Origin: Gordonia zhenghanii
Lineage (GTDB): Bacteria > Actinomycetota > Actinomycetes > Mycobacteriales > Mycobacteriaceae
Direction: 5' to 3'
Assembly (NCBI RefSeq): GCF_021738965.1
Contig: NZ_JAKKOQ010000001.1
Span: 682,001-746,000 of the forward strand
DNA: 64,000 nt
The position numbers were made by a program, and so were the translations under genes. Below are positions 54,747 to 63,192 of this stretch, piece after piece. The notes under the pieces were generated by a model that saw only the letters and a program-made list of their open reading frames with translations, searched no databases and was not told where the DNA came from. Position 1 is the first letter of the stretch. The number at the start of each line of letters is the position of its first letter.

Positions 54747-56231
54747 TCAGACTGCGTCGAGGAGCCGGGAGAGCATGGCCTCGATCGCCGAGCCCGCCCC
54801 ACGGGGCGGACCGTGCGGCAACAGCCCCGGGCTCTGCCCGACGTGGTGAATCGGGTTGACCTGCCACCGATCGGCGGATCCGGACGGCCGCCAACCGACC
54901 CGCCCCGTGTCGGCGCCCGACCCCAGGACAGCCGTCTCCCACTTACCGGGGCCGGCGCCCTCGGCGCGGTTGTGCTTACCGCACGCGGCACCCAGGTTGT
55001 CCACATCGGTGCGGCCACCGTTCTCCCACCGCGTCGTGTGGTGCGCCTCCGTCCGAGCGAACGGAACGTCGCATCCCGGCCCGGTGCATCCGCGGTCGCG
55101 GGCGAACATCGCCAGACGCTGCGCCTTCGAGGCGAAACGCTTGCCACGACCCAGGTGGAGCACCTCACTCGTGTGGTTCTTGAACACCGCCAGATGAGCA
55201 GTGGCATGCGCAGCCAGCTCCACGAGCTCGGCGACCGGAATGCGAGCACCCGTCGCCGTCAGCGCGACGCCGGCTTCAGCGGCGAGCTCCTGGTCGGTCA
55301 CCGTGACCACGAGTTCGGCGGGAAGCCGCGTCGGGCGACCCAGCCCGCTATGCCCGAGAACGAAGTCGGCCATCGCCGCGAGCGCATCGTGATTGCGCTG
55401 CGCAGTCGTGCGCGTATCGCGCTCGCGCGCGGCGTCGAGCACCGCGGCGTCGAGCCCTTCCTGATCGATCGCGCCGTGCGGCGAATCAGGATCCTCCGGA
55501 TTGTTCATTCCCGGCGCTGCCCACGCACCCAGGATCACGTCGAGCTTCGCGCGCAGCGCCGGAGTGATCGAGCCCTGCAGCTTCGACATCAGGCGAGCGT
55601 CCTGCGGGGCGACGGTGAACCCGCGCGTGCGCCGACGGTCGGCGTCGTCGGTCAATTCCCCGTCGGGGTCGAGGTGCCCGAGCAGCCGAGCGCCCGCAGT
55701 GCGGACGCCTTCGGGCGACAACGTGCGCGCGATCTCGGTCAACTGCCCTTCGGCCTCCGCGACGGTCTCCGCGTCGACCCGAGCCGGAATCTTGTCCATC
55801 ACCGCGTCGATCTCGGCGACGTGCCCGCGGGTGATCGCGCCCTCGCGCAGCGCCTGCGCCGCCGCCGGATTGCGGGGCGGCAGGAGATCGCCGACGATCG
55901 ACCGGAACTCGCCCGTTGCGAACATCAGCTTGGTCCGCACCGCGGTCTCGCGCACCCCGAGCCGCAGACCATTGCACAGATACTTCTGCACGGTCTGATA
56001 GCCCTTGGCCTGAAATGCGAACCGATCCGACAGCGCGATGATCAGACTCGTCGTCGCAGCCTCATTTCGCGAACGCGTCTGCTCGTTCGTCTCAGCTGCG
56101 ACGAGCAACTCCTCACTCGACAGGGACGAGAACGAGACCTCGGCCAGCTTCGCTGCCACCGCATCGGCCAACGCGAACAGCGCGGCGGGCGACTCCGGAA
56201 GCACCTCGCCCACAGGCATCGAGTTCTCCAC
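54747..56231 (-). CDS. DUF222 and HNH endonuclease domain protein (13E12-like)
   Basis: 494 aa from GTG 56231, preceded by AAAGGGGGTG, an almost perfect match to the anti-Shine-Dalgarno complement; the frame opening at 56450 is rejected. N-terminal DUF222 (about 30-330) with AITRGHVAEIDAV. C-terminal HNH nuclease: RGCTGPGCDVPF with the Cys pair, EAHHTTRWENGGRTDVDNL and ACGKHN. Multi-copy family in actinobacteria, including the 13E12 repeat family of M. tuberculosis. Often treated as selfish or mobile-element-associated; no flanking inverted repeats were seen. Confidence 0.92.
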   Translation of the reverse strand: MENSMPVGEVLPESPAALFALADAVAAKLAEVSFSSLSSEELLVAAETNEQTRSRNEAATTSLIIALSDRFAFQAKGYQTVQKYLCNGLRLGVRETAVRTKLMFATGEFRSIVGDLLPPRNPAAAQALREGAITRGHVAEIDAVMDKIPARVDAETVAEAEGQLTEIARTLSPEGVRTAGARLLGHLDPDGELTDDADRRRTRGFTVAPQDARLMSKLQGSITPALRAKLDVILGAWAAPGMNNPEDPDSPHGAIDQEGLDAAVLDAARERDTRTTAQRNHDALAAMADFVLGHSGLGRPTRLPAELVVTVTDQELAAEAGVALTATGARIPVAELVELAAHATAHLAVFKNHTSEVLHLGRGKRFASKAQRLAMFARDRGCTGPGCDVPFARTEAHHTTRWENGGRTDVDNLGAACGKHNRAEGAGPGKWETAVLGSGADTGRVGWRPSGSADRWQVNPIHHVGQSPGLLPHGPPRGAGSAIEAMLSRLLDAV

Positions 56232-56328
56232 CGGAATCACCCCCTTTCTCTGCTGGTCAGACCCTGTTCTCACCTTCTGACTAAACACTAGCAGCGGGGT
56301 CCGACAATTCCGTATCGCCCGATTCTCA

Positions 56329-57318
56329 TCAACTAACAGCGAGCACACCGCCCAGCCCGAGAACACTGACGAGCACCGTCGCGCAAGCCGCCAGAATGAA
56401 CGGCCGAGACCCGACAGACCGGAACAGCGACAACCGGACACCGGTGCCAAGTGCGAACATCGCCCCGGTCAGAGCGATCACCTGAATCTCCTTGCCGACG
56501 TCGAGGACGGGGGGCGGAACGATGCCGATCGAACGCAACGCGACTAAGGCGAGGAATCCGAGAACGAACAGCGGAGCCAGCGGAGGACGCTTCTGGCCGC
56601 CCCCGACCGCCGACCGCTGCCGAACGCTGATCACCGCGAGAACGGGGGCCAGGAGGACGACGCGGGCCAGCTTCACCACCACTGCGACGGAGAGTGCGCT
56701 GCCGCCGATCACACCGCCTGCCGCCACGACCTGCGCGACCTCGTGAATCGATCCTCCGGCCCACATTCCGGCCTCGGCGTCCGACAGCCCGAGAACGTTC
56801 GCCAGGAACGGAAGCGCCGGGATCATCAGCGTCCCGAAGACGACGACACATCCGATGGCGGCCGCCACGTCTTCCTCGTCGGCGTCGATCACACCGTCCA
56901 CCGCGGCCACTGCCGCGGCGCCGCAGATCGAACTCCCGCACGCGATGAGCAGGCGCTGAGTGAACGGGATTCCGAGCAACTTGCCGATGTAGAGGGTTCC
57001 ACCGAGACCGCCCGCGACGATCACCACCACCATCACGATCACGCCGAAACCGAGACCCAGGATGTCGCCGAGCACCAGTTGCAGACCGAGCAGGGCGACG
57101 CCGATGCGCAGCACGGTCTTCGACACAATCGCCAATCCTGGCTTCACCGCGGCAGGCAGCGTCACCGCGTTGGCGCACACCGCCCCGAGGATGATCGCGA
57201 TCAACAGTGGGCTGACAGCGGGCAGCACGACGTTGATCGCGACCGCGGCCGCAGTGCCCAGGCCTGCGAGCGCAAGGCCCGCCGCCGTGCCGGAGGCCTG
57301 CGCATTGAAAATCGTCAT
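56329..57318 (-). CDS. YeiH/UPF0324 putative sulfate exporter family transporter
   Basis: 329 aa from ATG 57318. About ten transmembrane helices. Family segments are LLIAIILGAVCANAV, the RLLIACGSSICGAAAVAAV motif and MWAGGSIHEVAQVVAAG. YeiH proteins are often controlled by a divergent LysR (YeiE) in enterobacteria, and the same arrangement occurs here. Substrate in this group is uncertain; sulfate export is only a family label. Confidence 0.92.
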   Translation of the reverse strand: MTIFNAQASGTAAGLALAGLGTAAAVAINVVLPAVSPLLIAIILGAVCANAVTLPAAVKPGLAIVSKTVLRIGVALLGLQLVLGDILGLGFGVIVMVVVIVAGGLGGTLYIGKLLGIPFTQRLLIACGSSICGAAAVAAVDGVIDADEEDVAAAIGCVVVFGTLMIPALPFLANVLGLSDAEAGMWAGGSIHEVAQVVAAGGVIGGSALSVAVVVKLARVVLLAPVLAVISVRQRSAVGGGQKRPPLAPLFVLGFLALVALRSIGIVPPPVLDVGKEIQVIALTGAMFALGTGVRLSLFRSVGSRPFILAACATVLVSVLGLGGVLAVS

Positions 57319-57375
57319 GTGTCCAGCCTCGTAGGTCCGACGCGGAACAGGTAGCCGGCTCATCTACATGGACAC

Positions 57376-57390
57376 ATATCGTCCTGATAT
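57376..57390. promoter_or_regulatory. LysR-type operator (T-N11-A)
   Basis: ATATC-GTCCT-GATAT is a perfect 5-bp inverted repeat with T-N11-A geometry, the classical LysR box, midway in the 118-nt gap between the exporter and its divergent LysR gene. It is the natural site for the 57437 regulator. Confidence 0.65.
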
Positions 57391-57436
57391 GCATAAGCCA
57401 TGTCGGAGACCCATCTTCGCAGGTTAAGGTGACCGC

Positions 57437-58336
57437 GTGGATCTACGATCGCTCGACCTCGGCGCGCTAGAGCTGCTCGTCGGCGTCGACGACCAGGGCA
57501 GCTTGAGCGCGGCTGCACGCGCATGCGGCATCGCCCAGCCCAACGCGAGTCGGTCTATCGCGCGGCTCGAACGACAGCTCGGCGTCCCGCTGCTCAAACG
57601 TGCGACCGCAGGATCCAAGCTCACCCCGCACGGCACCGTGCTGGTGCATTGGGCTCGACGCACCGTCGACGACGCGACCCGCCTGCTCGACGTCGCTTCC
57701 GGCCTGCACGTCGATCACACCGCCGAACTGACGGTCGGCGCGTCGATGACCGTCGCCGAGCATCTCCTCCCCCGGTGGCTTGGCACATTCCGTAGCCGGT
57801 TCCCCGAGGTCACCGTCCATCTTCGGGTTCAGAACTCGTCGACGGTGTTCGTGTCGCTGGCGAACGACGCATGCGACCTCGGATTCGTCGAGTCCCCGAC
57901 TGTTCCGTCGAAGCTGTGCAGCACGGTGGTCGCCCGCGACCGATTGGTCCTCGTCGTGCCGCCCGAGCACGCGTGGACGAGGCGACGACGCCAGGTGACC
58001 GCCGAGGAACTCGCCGCCACCGGACTGCTGGTCCGCGAACCCGGTTCGGGGACCCGGACGACGCTCGACGAGGCTTTATCCGAGTACCGACGGGCCGAGC
58101 CACTGCTCGAACTGGGCAGCAGCGCCGCGATCCGCACCTCGGTGGCAGCAGGCGTCGGACCCGCCGTCCTGAGCACGCTCGCGATCGCCGACGACGCCCG
58201 CTCCGGAACCGTGCGAACTGTTGATGTCGCCGGACTGGACCTTTCGCGATCACTTCGCGCAGTCTGGCGGCCGCCTCGTGAATTGACCGGGCCAGCCGCC
58301 GATCTCGTGCGAATCGCCAAGGCCGACATCCGATGA
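57437..58336 (+). CDS. LysR family regulator divergent from the YeiH-like exporter
   Basis: 299 aa from GTG 57437; TAAGGT ends 6 nt before it. Winged helix SLSAAARACGIAQPNASRSI, then an effector-binding domain (ELTVGASMTVAEHLLPRWLG). It probably activates or represses the exporter from the T-N11-A site, as YeiE and YeiH do in E. coli. Its stop overlaps the following methyltransferase start (ATGA), so the two are one transcript. Confidence 0.93.
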   Translation: MDLRSLDLGALELLVGVDDQGSLSAAARACGIAQPNASRSIARLERQLGVPLLKRATAGSKLTPHGTVLVHWARRTVDDATRLLDVASGLHVDHTAELTVGASMTVAEHLLPRWLGTFRSRFPEVTVHLRVQNSSTVFVSLANDACDLGFVESPTVPSKLCSTVVARDRLVLVVPPEHAWTRRRRQVTAEELAATGLLVREPGSGTRTTLDEALSEYRRAEPLLELGSSAAIRTSVAAGVGPAVLSTLAIADDARSGTVRTVDVAGLDLSRSLRAVWRPPRELTGPAADLVRIAKADIR

Positions 58337-58953
58337 CCGGTGGACAGCCCGGCTACGACGCGATGGCCCAGACGTACGCGGACCTGTTTCCAGAGGCCTT
58401 CCATTCCCCCGTCGAACGCGCCGCCGTCGATGCGGTCGCCGAGCACGTCCGCGGAACCGGGCTCGGCCAGACGATCGTGGACGTCGGTTGCGGGACCGGG
58501 CACGTGGCGGCCCATCTGACGGATGCTGGTTTCACGGTGAGCGCAGTGGACCCGAGCGCCGGAATGCTCGATCAGGCCCGACTGTCGCACCCCGACTTGA
58601 CCTTCGCCCAGGACGACGCGACGCTGCGCAGTATCGATCTCGGCGCAGCCGCTGGCGTGCTCGCGCGCTTCAGCCTCATTCATGTGGTGCCCGACGAAGC
58701 TCGAGTCTGCCTGCACGACTGGGCGTCTCGGTTACGTCCCGGGTCGGTGCTGCTCGTGGCAGGACAATCGACCGACGATCCCGGTGTCGAAGAGTTCGAC
58801 CACGCCGTCGCCCGCGCATGGCGTTGGCACCCCGACACGATCGTCGGCGCGTTGGCCGAGGCCGGATTCGACGAACTGTGGCGGACGGTGAGTCGCCCCG
58901 CCGCCGGATTCCACCGCTTCCCCGAGTTCCACGTGTGCGCATCACGGCGGTAG
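58333..58953 (+). CDS. Class I SAM-dependent methyltransferase
   Basis: 206 aa. Motif I IVDVGCGTGHVA, then VSAVDPSAGML and ARFSLIHV, typical of Methyltransf_25/11 enzymes. The substrate is not predictable. Coupled by ATGA overlap to the LysR gene. It is followed by a large copy of the dispersed palindromic element. Confidence 0.9.
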   Translation: MTGGQPGYDAMAQTYADLFPEAFHSPVERAAVDAVAEHVRGTGLGQTIVDVGCGTGHVAAHLTDAGFTVSAVDPSAGMLDQARLSHPDLTFAQDDATLRSIDLGAAAGVLARFSLIHVVPDEARVCLHDWASRLRPGSVLLVAGQSTDDPGVEEFDHAVARAWRWHPDTIVGALAEAGFDELWRTVSRPAAGFHRFPEFHVCASRR

Positions 58954-58954
58954 G

Positions 58955-59118
58955 CGGTCGAGCCCGCCTGCTGGTCGAGCCCTTCCTGCTGGTCTAGCCC
59001 CACACCGCTGGTCGAGCGGAGTCGAGACCGCAACGCGCGCAGAGGATCTCGACTCCGCTCGATCAGCAGGAGCTCCGCTCGATCAGCGTGAGGAGTTCCG
59101 CTCGATCAGCGTGCGCGC
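58955..59118. repeat. Copy F of the dispersed palindromic element, expanded on both arms
   Basis: On the left, units based on CTGGTCGAGCCC recur at about 19-20 bp; the last becomes CTGGTCGAGCGGAGTCGAGACC. After a 15-18-nt spacer comes ATCTCGACTCCGCTCGATCAGC and then further CCGCTCGATCAGCG units. Left and right units are inverted with respect to each other, so copy F repeats the design of copy D. It separates the methyltransferase from the convergent LysR-ligand-domain gene. Confidence 0.85.
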
Positions 59119-59868
59119 TCAGCGACTCCGGCGCCGACCAGGGGCGGGTCTGCGCTTACTCTTGCCCGGGACCTTCCCTGCGGCTTCACGGGCGGCGCGT
59201 TTGGCTGCGGCCTTCTCCTTTGCCGACCGCTTGGGCGCGGGCTCGGCCTCGCCGCGCGACGAACTGGCACGCCTGCCGCGGACGATGCCGATGAAGTCAT
59301 CGGCCAGCGCCGCCGTCGGGTCCGGCCACAGCAGCCCGACCGTGCTGGTCGCCGCGTCGACCACCGGACGGTAGACGAGGTCCTTGCGGTGGTGCAGCCG
59401 CGCCAACGACTGCGGGACGAGTAATAGACCGGTCCCCGCCGCGACGAGTTCGATTGCATCCGCGGTGGTCTCGGGCCGATGATCGACCGATTCTCCGGGA
59501 CGCTCGGACACCACGAGCGGCTCGTCGAGTGGCCACAGGAAATGTTCGTCAGTGAGGTCGTCGAGCGTGAGTTCGTCGCCCGCCGTCAACACATGATCCT
59601 TGGGCACGACGACGACCGTCGTCTCCTCGTACAACGAGATGCAATGGTGCGGACCGGGATCGGTGTGCGCGAGCGCGTCCGGAATTCGCGTGATCGCCAT
59701 GTCGACAGTGCCGTCGGCGACCGCCGGAGCAGTCGCGGCCACGTCGAGCGCGACGAGCTCGAGAGGCACGTCTTCGCGACGGTCTCGCCAGATTCGCACC
59801 CACTTGGCCGGCGTCACGCCGGGCACGTAGGCGAGGCGGAAGCGCTGCGGGGTGTCGGCCGTACTCAC
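59119..59868 (-). CDS. LysR substrate-binding domain protein without DNA-binding domain
   Basis: 249 aa. Only the periplasmic-binding-like effector domain of LysR regulators is present (FRLAYVPGVTPAKWVRIW at the start, FLWPLDEPLV and ELVAAGTGLLLVPQSLA in the middle); the winged helix is missing. The last 50 residues are a Lys/Arg/Ala-rich tail (KRSAKEKAAAKRAAREA and on) resembling histone-like tails. TAGCCT ends 6 nt before GTG 59868. It is divergent from a DUF5997 gene with only 32 nt between, a pairing I recall as conserved in actinobacteria. Confidence 0.88.
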   Translation of the reverse strand: MSTADTPQRFRLAYVPGVTPAKWVRIWRDRREDVPLELVALDVAATAPAVADGTVDMAITRIPDALAHTDPGPHHCISLYEETTVVVVPKDHVLTAGDELTLDDLTDEHFLWPLDEPLVVSERPGESVDHRPETTADAIELVAAGTGLLLVPQSLARLHHRKDLVYRPVVDAATSTVGLLWPDPTAALADDFIGIVRGRRASSSRGEAEPAPKRSAKEKAAAKRAAREAAGKVPGKSKRRPAPGRRRSR

Positions 59869-59900
59869 GGATCGAGGCTACCGCCCGATACCCTGAAGTC

Positions 59901-60308
59901 ATGAGTTCGCAGTCGATGAAACCGGCCACCGCCGCCAAGAAGCTTGACGTGTACCTGCCGGCGACCCCGGCCGAGTTCCGCAACGGCGCCATCACGCGTT
60001 CTGAACTCACTGCGCTGCAGGCAGATCCACCGCAGTGGCTGCTCGATCTGCGCGCGAACGGTCCGCATCCGAAGAATCTCGTCGCAGGCAAGCTCGGCAT
60101 CTCGAACTCCGGGCTGATTCGTGGCGAGATCACCGAGGCCCTGACCACCGAGCAGATCAACGCACTCCTCGAAGAGATGCCGGACTGGCTGGCCGCCGAA
60201 CGCGAACAGCACATCGAGGTGCTGCGTGAGGAGCGACGAGTCCGCTCGTTGCACGCCGATCGTCGTCGCGCACGGGAACAGGCCGAGGCAGACGCCGAGT
60301 CCGAGTGA
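59901..60308 (+). CDS. DUF5997 family protein
   Basis: 135 aa, no signal peptide. The family core is KKLDVYLPATPAEFRNGAIT, then PPQWLLDLRANGPHPKNLVA and GISNSGLIRGEITEALT, followed by an Arg/Glu-rich helix. The region NLVAGKLGISNSGLIRG resembles a helix-turn-helix. If so, it could supply the DNA-binding activity that its divergent LysR-domain neighbour lacks (inference). TACCCT ends 6 nt before ATG 59901. Confidence 0.85.
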   Translation: MSSQSMKPATAAKKLDVYLPATPAEFRNGAITRSELTALQADPPQWLLDLRANGPHPKNLVAGKLGISNSGLIRGEITEALTTEQINALLEEMPDWLAAEREQHIEVLREERRVRSLHADRRRAREQAEADAESE

Positions 60309-60408
60309 CCGACTCATGAGCAGGTTCGGCTGACCTGCGTGCCCGAACGTGCCACGCTGGTCGGCAGTGCGATCGCCGCACTGCGCCGACGGAGGGACCA
60401 GACACGTG

Positions 60409-60825
60409 ATGGATCTGCAGGAGATCTCGGACCGCTTCGAGATCCAGCAGTTAATGATCGACTACTCGACCGCCATCGACTCGCGTCGCTTCGACGACCT
60501 CGACCGACTGTTCACCCCGGACGCCTTCATCGACTACAGCGCATCCGGCGGCACGCAGGGGCGCTTTCCCGAAGTGAAGGCGTGGCTCGCCGACATCCTT
60601 CCTAGATTCCCCGCATACGTCCACCTGCTCGGCAACTTCGACCTCAAGGTCGACGGCGACGCCGCGACCGGACGGACCATGTGCTTCAACCCGATGGTCC
60701 TGTCCGAAGAGCCGAAACAGGTCCTGTACTGCGGGATCTGGTACGTCGACGAGTTCATCCGAACCGCCGACGGATGGCGTATCGCTCGCCGCGTTGAAGA
60801 GAAGAGCTTCGATCAGATCATCTGA
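60409..60825 (+). CDS. SnoaL-like / NTF2-like family protein
   Basis: 138 aa from ATG 60409 (GTG 60406 is equally possible; GGAGGG is at 60391-60396). The SnoaL-like pattern QQLMIDYSTAIDSRRFDDLD, FTPDAFIDYSASGG and the terminal WRIARRVEEKS are clear. The fold hosts dehydratases, isomerases and steroid-binding proteins; no specific activity is deducible. Confidence 0.9.
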   Translation: MDLQEISDRFEIQQLMIDYSTAIDSRRFDDLDRLFTPDAFIDYSASGGTQGRFPEVKAWLADILPRFPAYVHLLGNFDLKVDGDAATGRTMCFNPMVLSEEPKQVLYCGIWYVDEFIRTADGWRIARRVEEKSFDQII

Positions 60826-60840
60826 CCGCGTGTCCGCGGC

Positions 60841-61752
60841 TCAGTAGCCGCGTCCCACCTCGATGAGCGCGAGCAGTTCCTCCCCCGCCGCGAATCGTCG
60901 CAGATTCTCGGCGAGGTACGGCGCCATCTCCTCGGTGAGGCGACCGTTCGGGTTGGCGACGTGCGGCGTGATGACGACGTTGTCGAACTCGAACAGCGGA
61001 TGATCGTCGGCGGGCGGTTCCGGATCGGTGACGTCGAGGGCTGCTCCGCCGATCGTTCCCGCCGTCAACGCGCGCTCCAACGCCGCTTCGTCGATGAGCG
61101 GACCACGCGCCACGTTGACGATCCACGAGTGCGGCTTGAGGAGGGCGAGAGTCCGATCATTGATCATCTGCTGCGTCTCCGGGGTGTCGGGAGCAGCGAG
61201 GACGACGTGGTCCGCCTGTGTCAACGCCTCGTCCATCCGATCCGACGCGACGGTGACGTCGGCTCCGTCGACCGGTCGGCCGGACCTGTTGACGGCGAGA
61301 ACCCGCGCCCCGCAGGCCTTCAGCAGCGGCGTGAGTTCGCGTCCGATCCCGCCGGCTCCGACGATCGCGACGGTGCTCCCACGCAATGTCCGCACAGCCG
61401 GATCCACAGCGTCCTTCGCCCACCGGGTCTTGGACGACCGGACGATCTGACGGGTGCCGCCGAGCAGCAGCGCGAGCGCATGCTCGGCGACGCCGCGCGC
61501 ATAGAAGCCGGACGCATTCGTCCAGATCCGCTCCTTGTCAAGGACTCCGGCGTCGACGAACCCTTCGATACCCGCCGTACTGAGCGCCACCCATTGAATG
61601 GTCTCGGGAAGTTCCGGGAACCCGTCCGGACCGCCGATCCATACCAGGACCCGCGCCTCAGCGAGCGGAACCACGGTTCCGCCCGTCTCCTCGACGGCCG
61701 AGACGAGCGGGCGGTCAGGTACCGGTTCGACGGCAACACGCAACGAGTTCAT
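60841..61752 (-). CDS. D-2-hydroxyacid dehydrogenase (NAD-binding)
   Basis: 303 aa. NAD-binding VAIVGAGGIGRELTPLL (GxGGxG), then the active-site residues Arg in NVARGPL, Glu in DVTDPEP and His in ITPHVAN. Reduces 2-keto acids or oxidises D-2-hydroxyacids; the specific substrate is unknown. Preceded by a long perfect inverted repeat. Confidence 0.93.
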   Translation of the reverse strand: MNSLRVAVEPVPDRPLVSAVEETGGTVVPLAEARVLVWIGGPDGFPELPETIQWVALSTAGIEGFVDAGVLDKERIWTNASGFYARGVAEHALALLLGGTRQIVRSSKTRWAKDAVDPAVRTLRGSTVAIVGAGGIGRELTPLLKACGARVLAVNRSGRPVDGADVTVASDRMDEALTQADHVVLAAPDTPETQQMINDRTLALLKPHSWIVNVARGPLIDEAALERALTAGTIGGAALDVTDPEPPADDHPLFEFDNVVITPHVANPNGRLTEEMAPYLAENLRRFAAGEELLALIEVGRGY

Positions 61753-61802
61753 GCGGTCACATCTATCACGGTCCGAGCCGGCCTCGCACTACTTCCCGTG
61801 TC

Positions 61803-61878
61803 GCGCGTGAGTGGTACGTATGCGGCTGTAGGAAGACCTATAGACCGACCTTTTGCCTGAGCGGTACCACTCACGCGC
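61803..61878. repeat. 76-bp unit with perfect 15-bp terminal inverted repeats
   Basis: GCGCGTGAGTGGTAC (61803-61817) and GTACCACTCACGCGC (61864-61878) are exact inverted copies enclosing 46 nt that include AGGAAGACCTATAGACCGACC. It lies between two minus-strand genes: the TetR stop is 3 nt to its right. It could be the TetR terminator or a small non-autonomous element. Confidence 0.8.
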
Positions 61879-61880
61879 CG

Positions 61881-62501
61881 CTACCTCCCTGCTGTCCCCC
61901 GCCCCTGCTGCCCCCGCTGCGTGCCGTACGCAGCCAGGAACACATCGACGCCCGCCCGAACCATCTCGGCCGAGCTCACCCCGGCCACCGAGTCGACCGA
62001 CCCCGCGGTCAACTGGACGAGATGGAGCGCAGCGATCCGCTCGTCATCGATGGCGAACACCCCGTGGTCGGCATGCCTGCGCAAGTGCTCGGCGATAGCG
62101 TCCCGGACCCGACGAGGGCCCGCCTCCTGCCAGGCGGCGAGGACGGTCGGGTCGATGTGCTCGGCGTCCGCATTGACCTGTCGGACCATGGCGAAGTGCA
62201 GCGCGGTCTCCGGCTCGGGCGTCGCCCAGGCTTCGCCGAACGCCACCAGGTCGGCTCGGGGATCGTCGACCCGATCGAGAAGCGTTGCCGCGCGAGCGAT
62301 CTGGCGTTCCGCGACCGCTGTCGCACTGTCCAGGATCACGGCACGGAAGAGTGCCTCCTTATTGCCGTACTGGTTGTAGATCGTCCGCGTCGAGACACCG
62401 GCCTCCGACGCCAGCACTCCGATCGACGCGCGACTGAATCCGTCCCGCGCGAAGACGCGCAGCGCCCCGTCGAGCAGGTCTCGCTGTTTATCTGCACGCA
62501 T
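61881..62501 (-). CDS. TetR family regulator of the FMN reductase/MFS pair
   Basis: 206 aa. N-terminal ASIGVLASEAGVSTRTIYNQ helix-turn-helix and a helical C-terminal domain. Divergent from the reductase-transporter operon, with operator-like GTACA/TGTAC repeats between. Likely a local repressor induced by a transported or reduced compound such as a quinone or drug. Confidence 0.93.
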   Translation of the reverse strand: MRADKQRDLLDGALRVFARDGFSRASIGVLASEAGVSTRTIYNQYGNKEALFRAVILDSATAVAERQIARAATLLDRVDDPRADLVAFGEAWATPEPETALHFAMVRQVNADAEHIDPTVLAAWQEAGPRRVRDAIAEHLRRHADHGVFAIDDERIAALHLVQLTAGSVDSVAGVSSAEMVRAGVDVFLAAYGTQRGQQGRGTAGR

Positions 62502-62520
62502 GTCGCCCCTCAGATCCGAA

Positions 62521-62562
62521 GTACATTAACCATTGTACTAAGTGCAATGCTCGTTGTACATT
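62521..62562. promoter_or_regulatory. TetR operator and leaderless promoter of the FMN reductase gene
   Basis: GTACA (62521-62525) and TGTAC (62534-62538) are inverted arms with an 8-nt spacer; another TTGTACA follows at 62554-62560. TACATT (62557-62562) ends 6 nt before ATG 62569. The operator lies across the region where the -35 would be, fitting repression. Confidence 0.6.
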
Positions 62563-62568
62563 GAGGCT

Positions 62569-63192
62569 ATGAGTACACACCCGACACCCCAGAAATCGGA
62601 CCTCGTCCGCATCGCCGTCATCACCGGGAGCACCCGGCCGAATCGACGCTCACGCCTCGTCGCCGAATGGGCGCAGGCGAAGGCAGCGGCAGTCCTCGGC
62701 GATCGCGCCGACGTCACTGTCGTCGACATCGCCGACTTCGCGCTCCCCTTGCTCGACGAACCGGTCGCAGCTGCCGTCGGCGAGTACACGCACGAGCACA
62801 CGAAGCGTTGGGCGCACACGATCGGCGAGTTCGACGGTTTCGTCTTCGTCACACCCGAGTACAACCACTCGATGCCCGCAGCATTGAAGAACGCGATCGA
62901 TTTTCTGTACGCCGAATGGAACGACAAAGCGGCGGGCTTCGTCAGCTACGGACTCGACGGCGGCGTTCGCGCAGTGGAGGCCCTGCGTCTGACATTGGCC
63001 GAGGTCAAGATCGCCTGCGTCCGGAGCGGCGTCGGCCTGAGCCTGTCCGCCGACTTCGATCTGGACAACATCACCGAACCGGGAACCGTCTCTCCCGGCC
63101 CCCGCGCCGACGCAGTCTTCGACCGGATGATCGACGAAGTCCTCGCCTGGTCGACAGCGTTGCGGCCGTTGCGAATCGGGGCCCGGCCATGA
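62569..63192 (+). CDS. NADPH-dependent FMN reductase family protein
   Basis: 207 aa from ATG 62569; GTG 62542 is rejected because it lies in the promoter. Flavodoxin-like fold: the P-loop ITGSTRPNRRSR binds the FMN phosphate and TPEYNHSMPAALKNAIDF is the family signature. Reduces flavins, quinones or azo compounds with NADPH. Overlaps the MFS gene by 4 nt. Confidence 0.93.
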   Translation: MSTHPTPQKSDLVRIAVITGSTRPNRRSRLVAEWAQAKAAAVLGDRADVTVVDIADFALPLLDEPVAAAVGEYTHEHTKRWAHTIGEFDGFVFVTPEYNHSMPAALKNAIDFLYAEWNDKAAGFVSYGLDGGVRAVEALRLTLAEVKIACVRSGVGLSLSADFDLDNITEPGTVSPGPRADAVFDRMIDEVLAWSTALRPLRIGARP

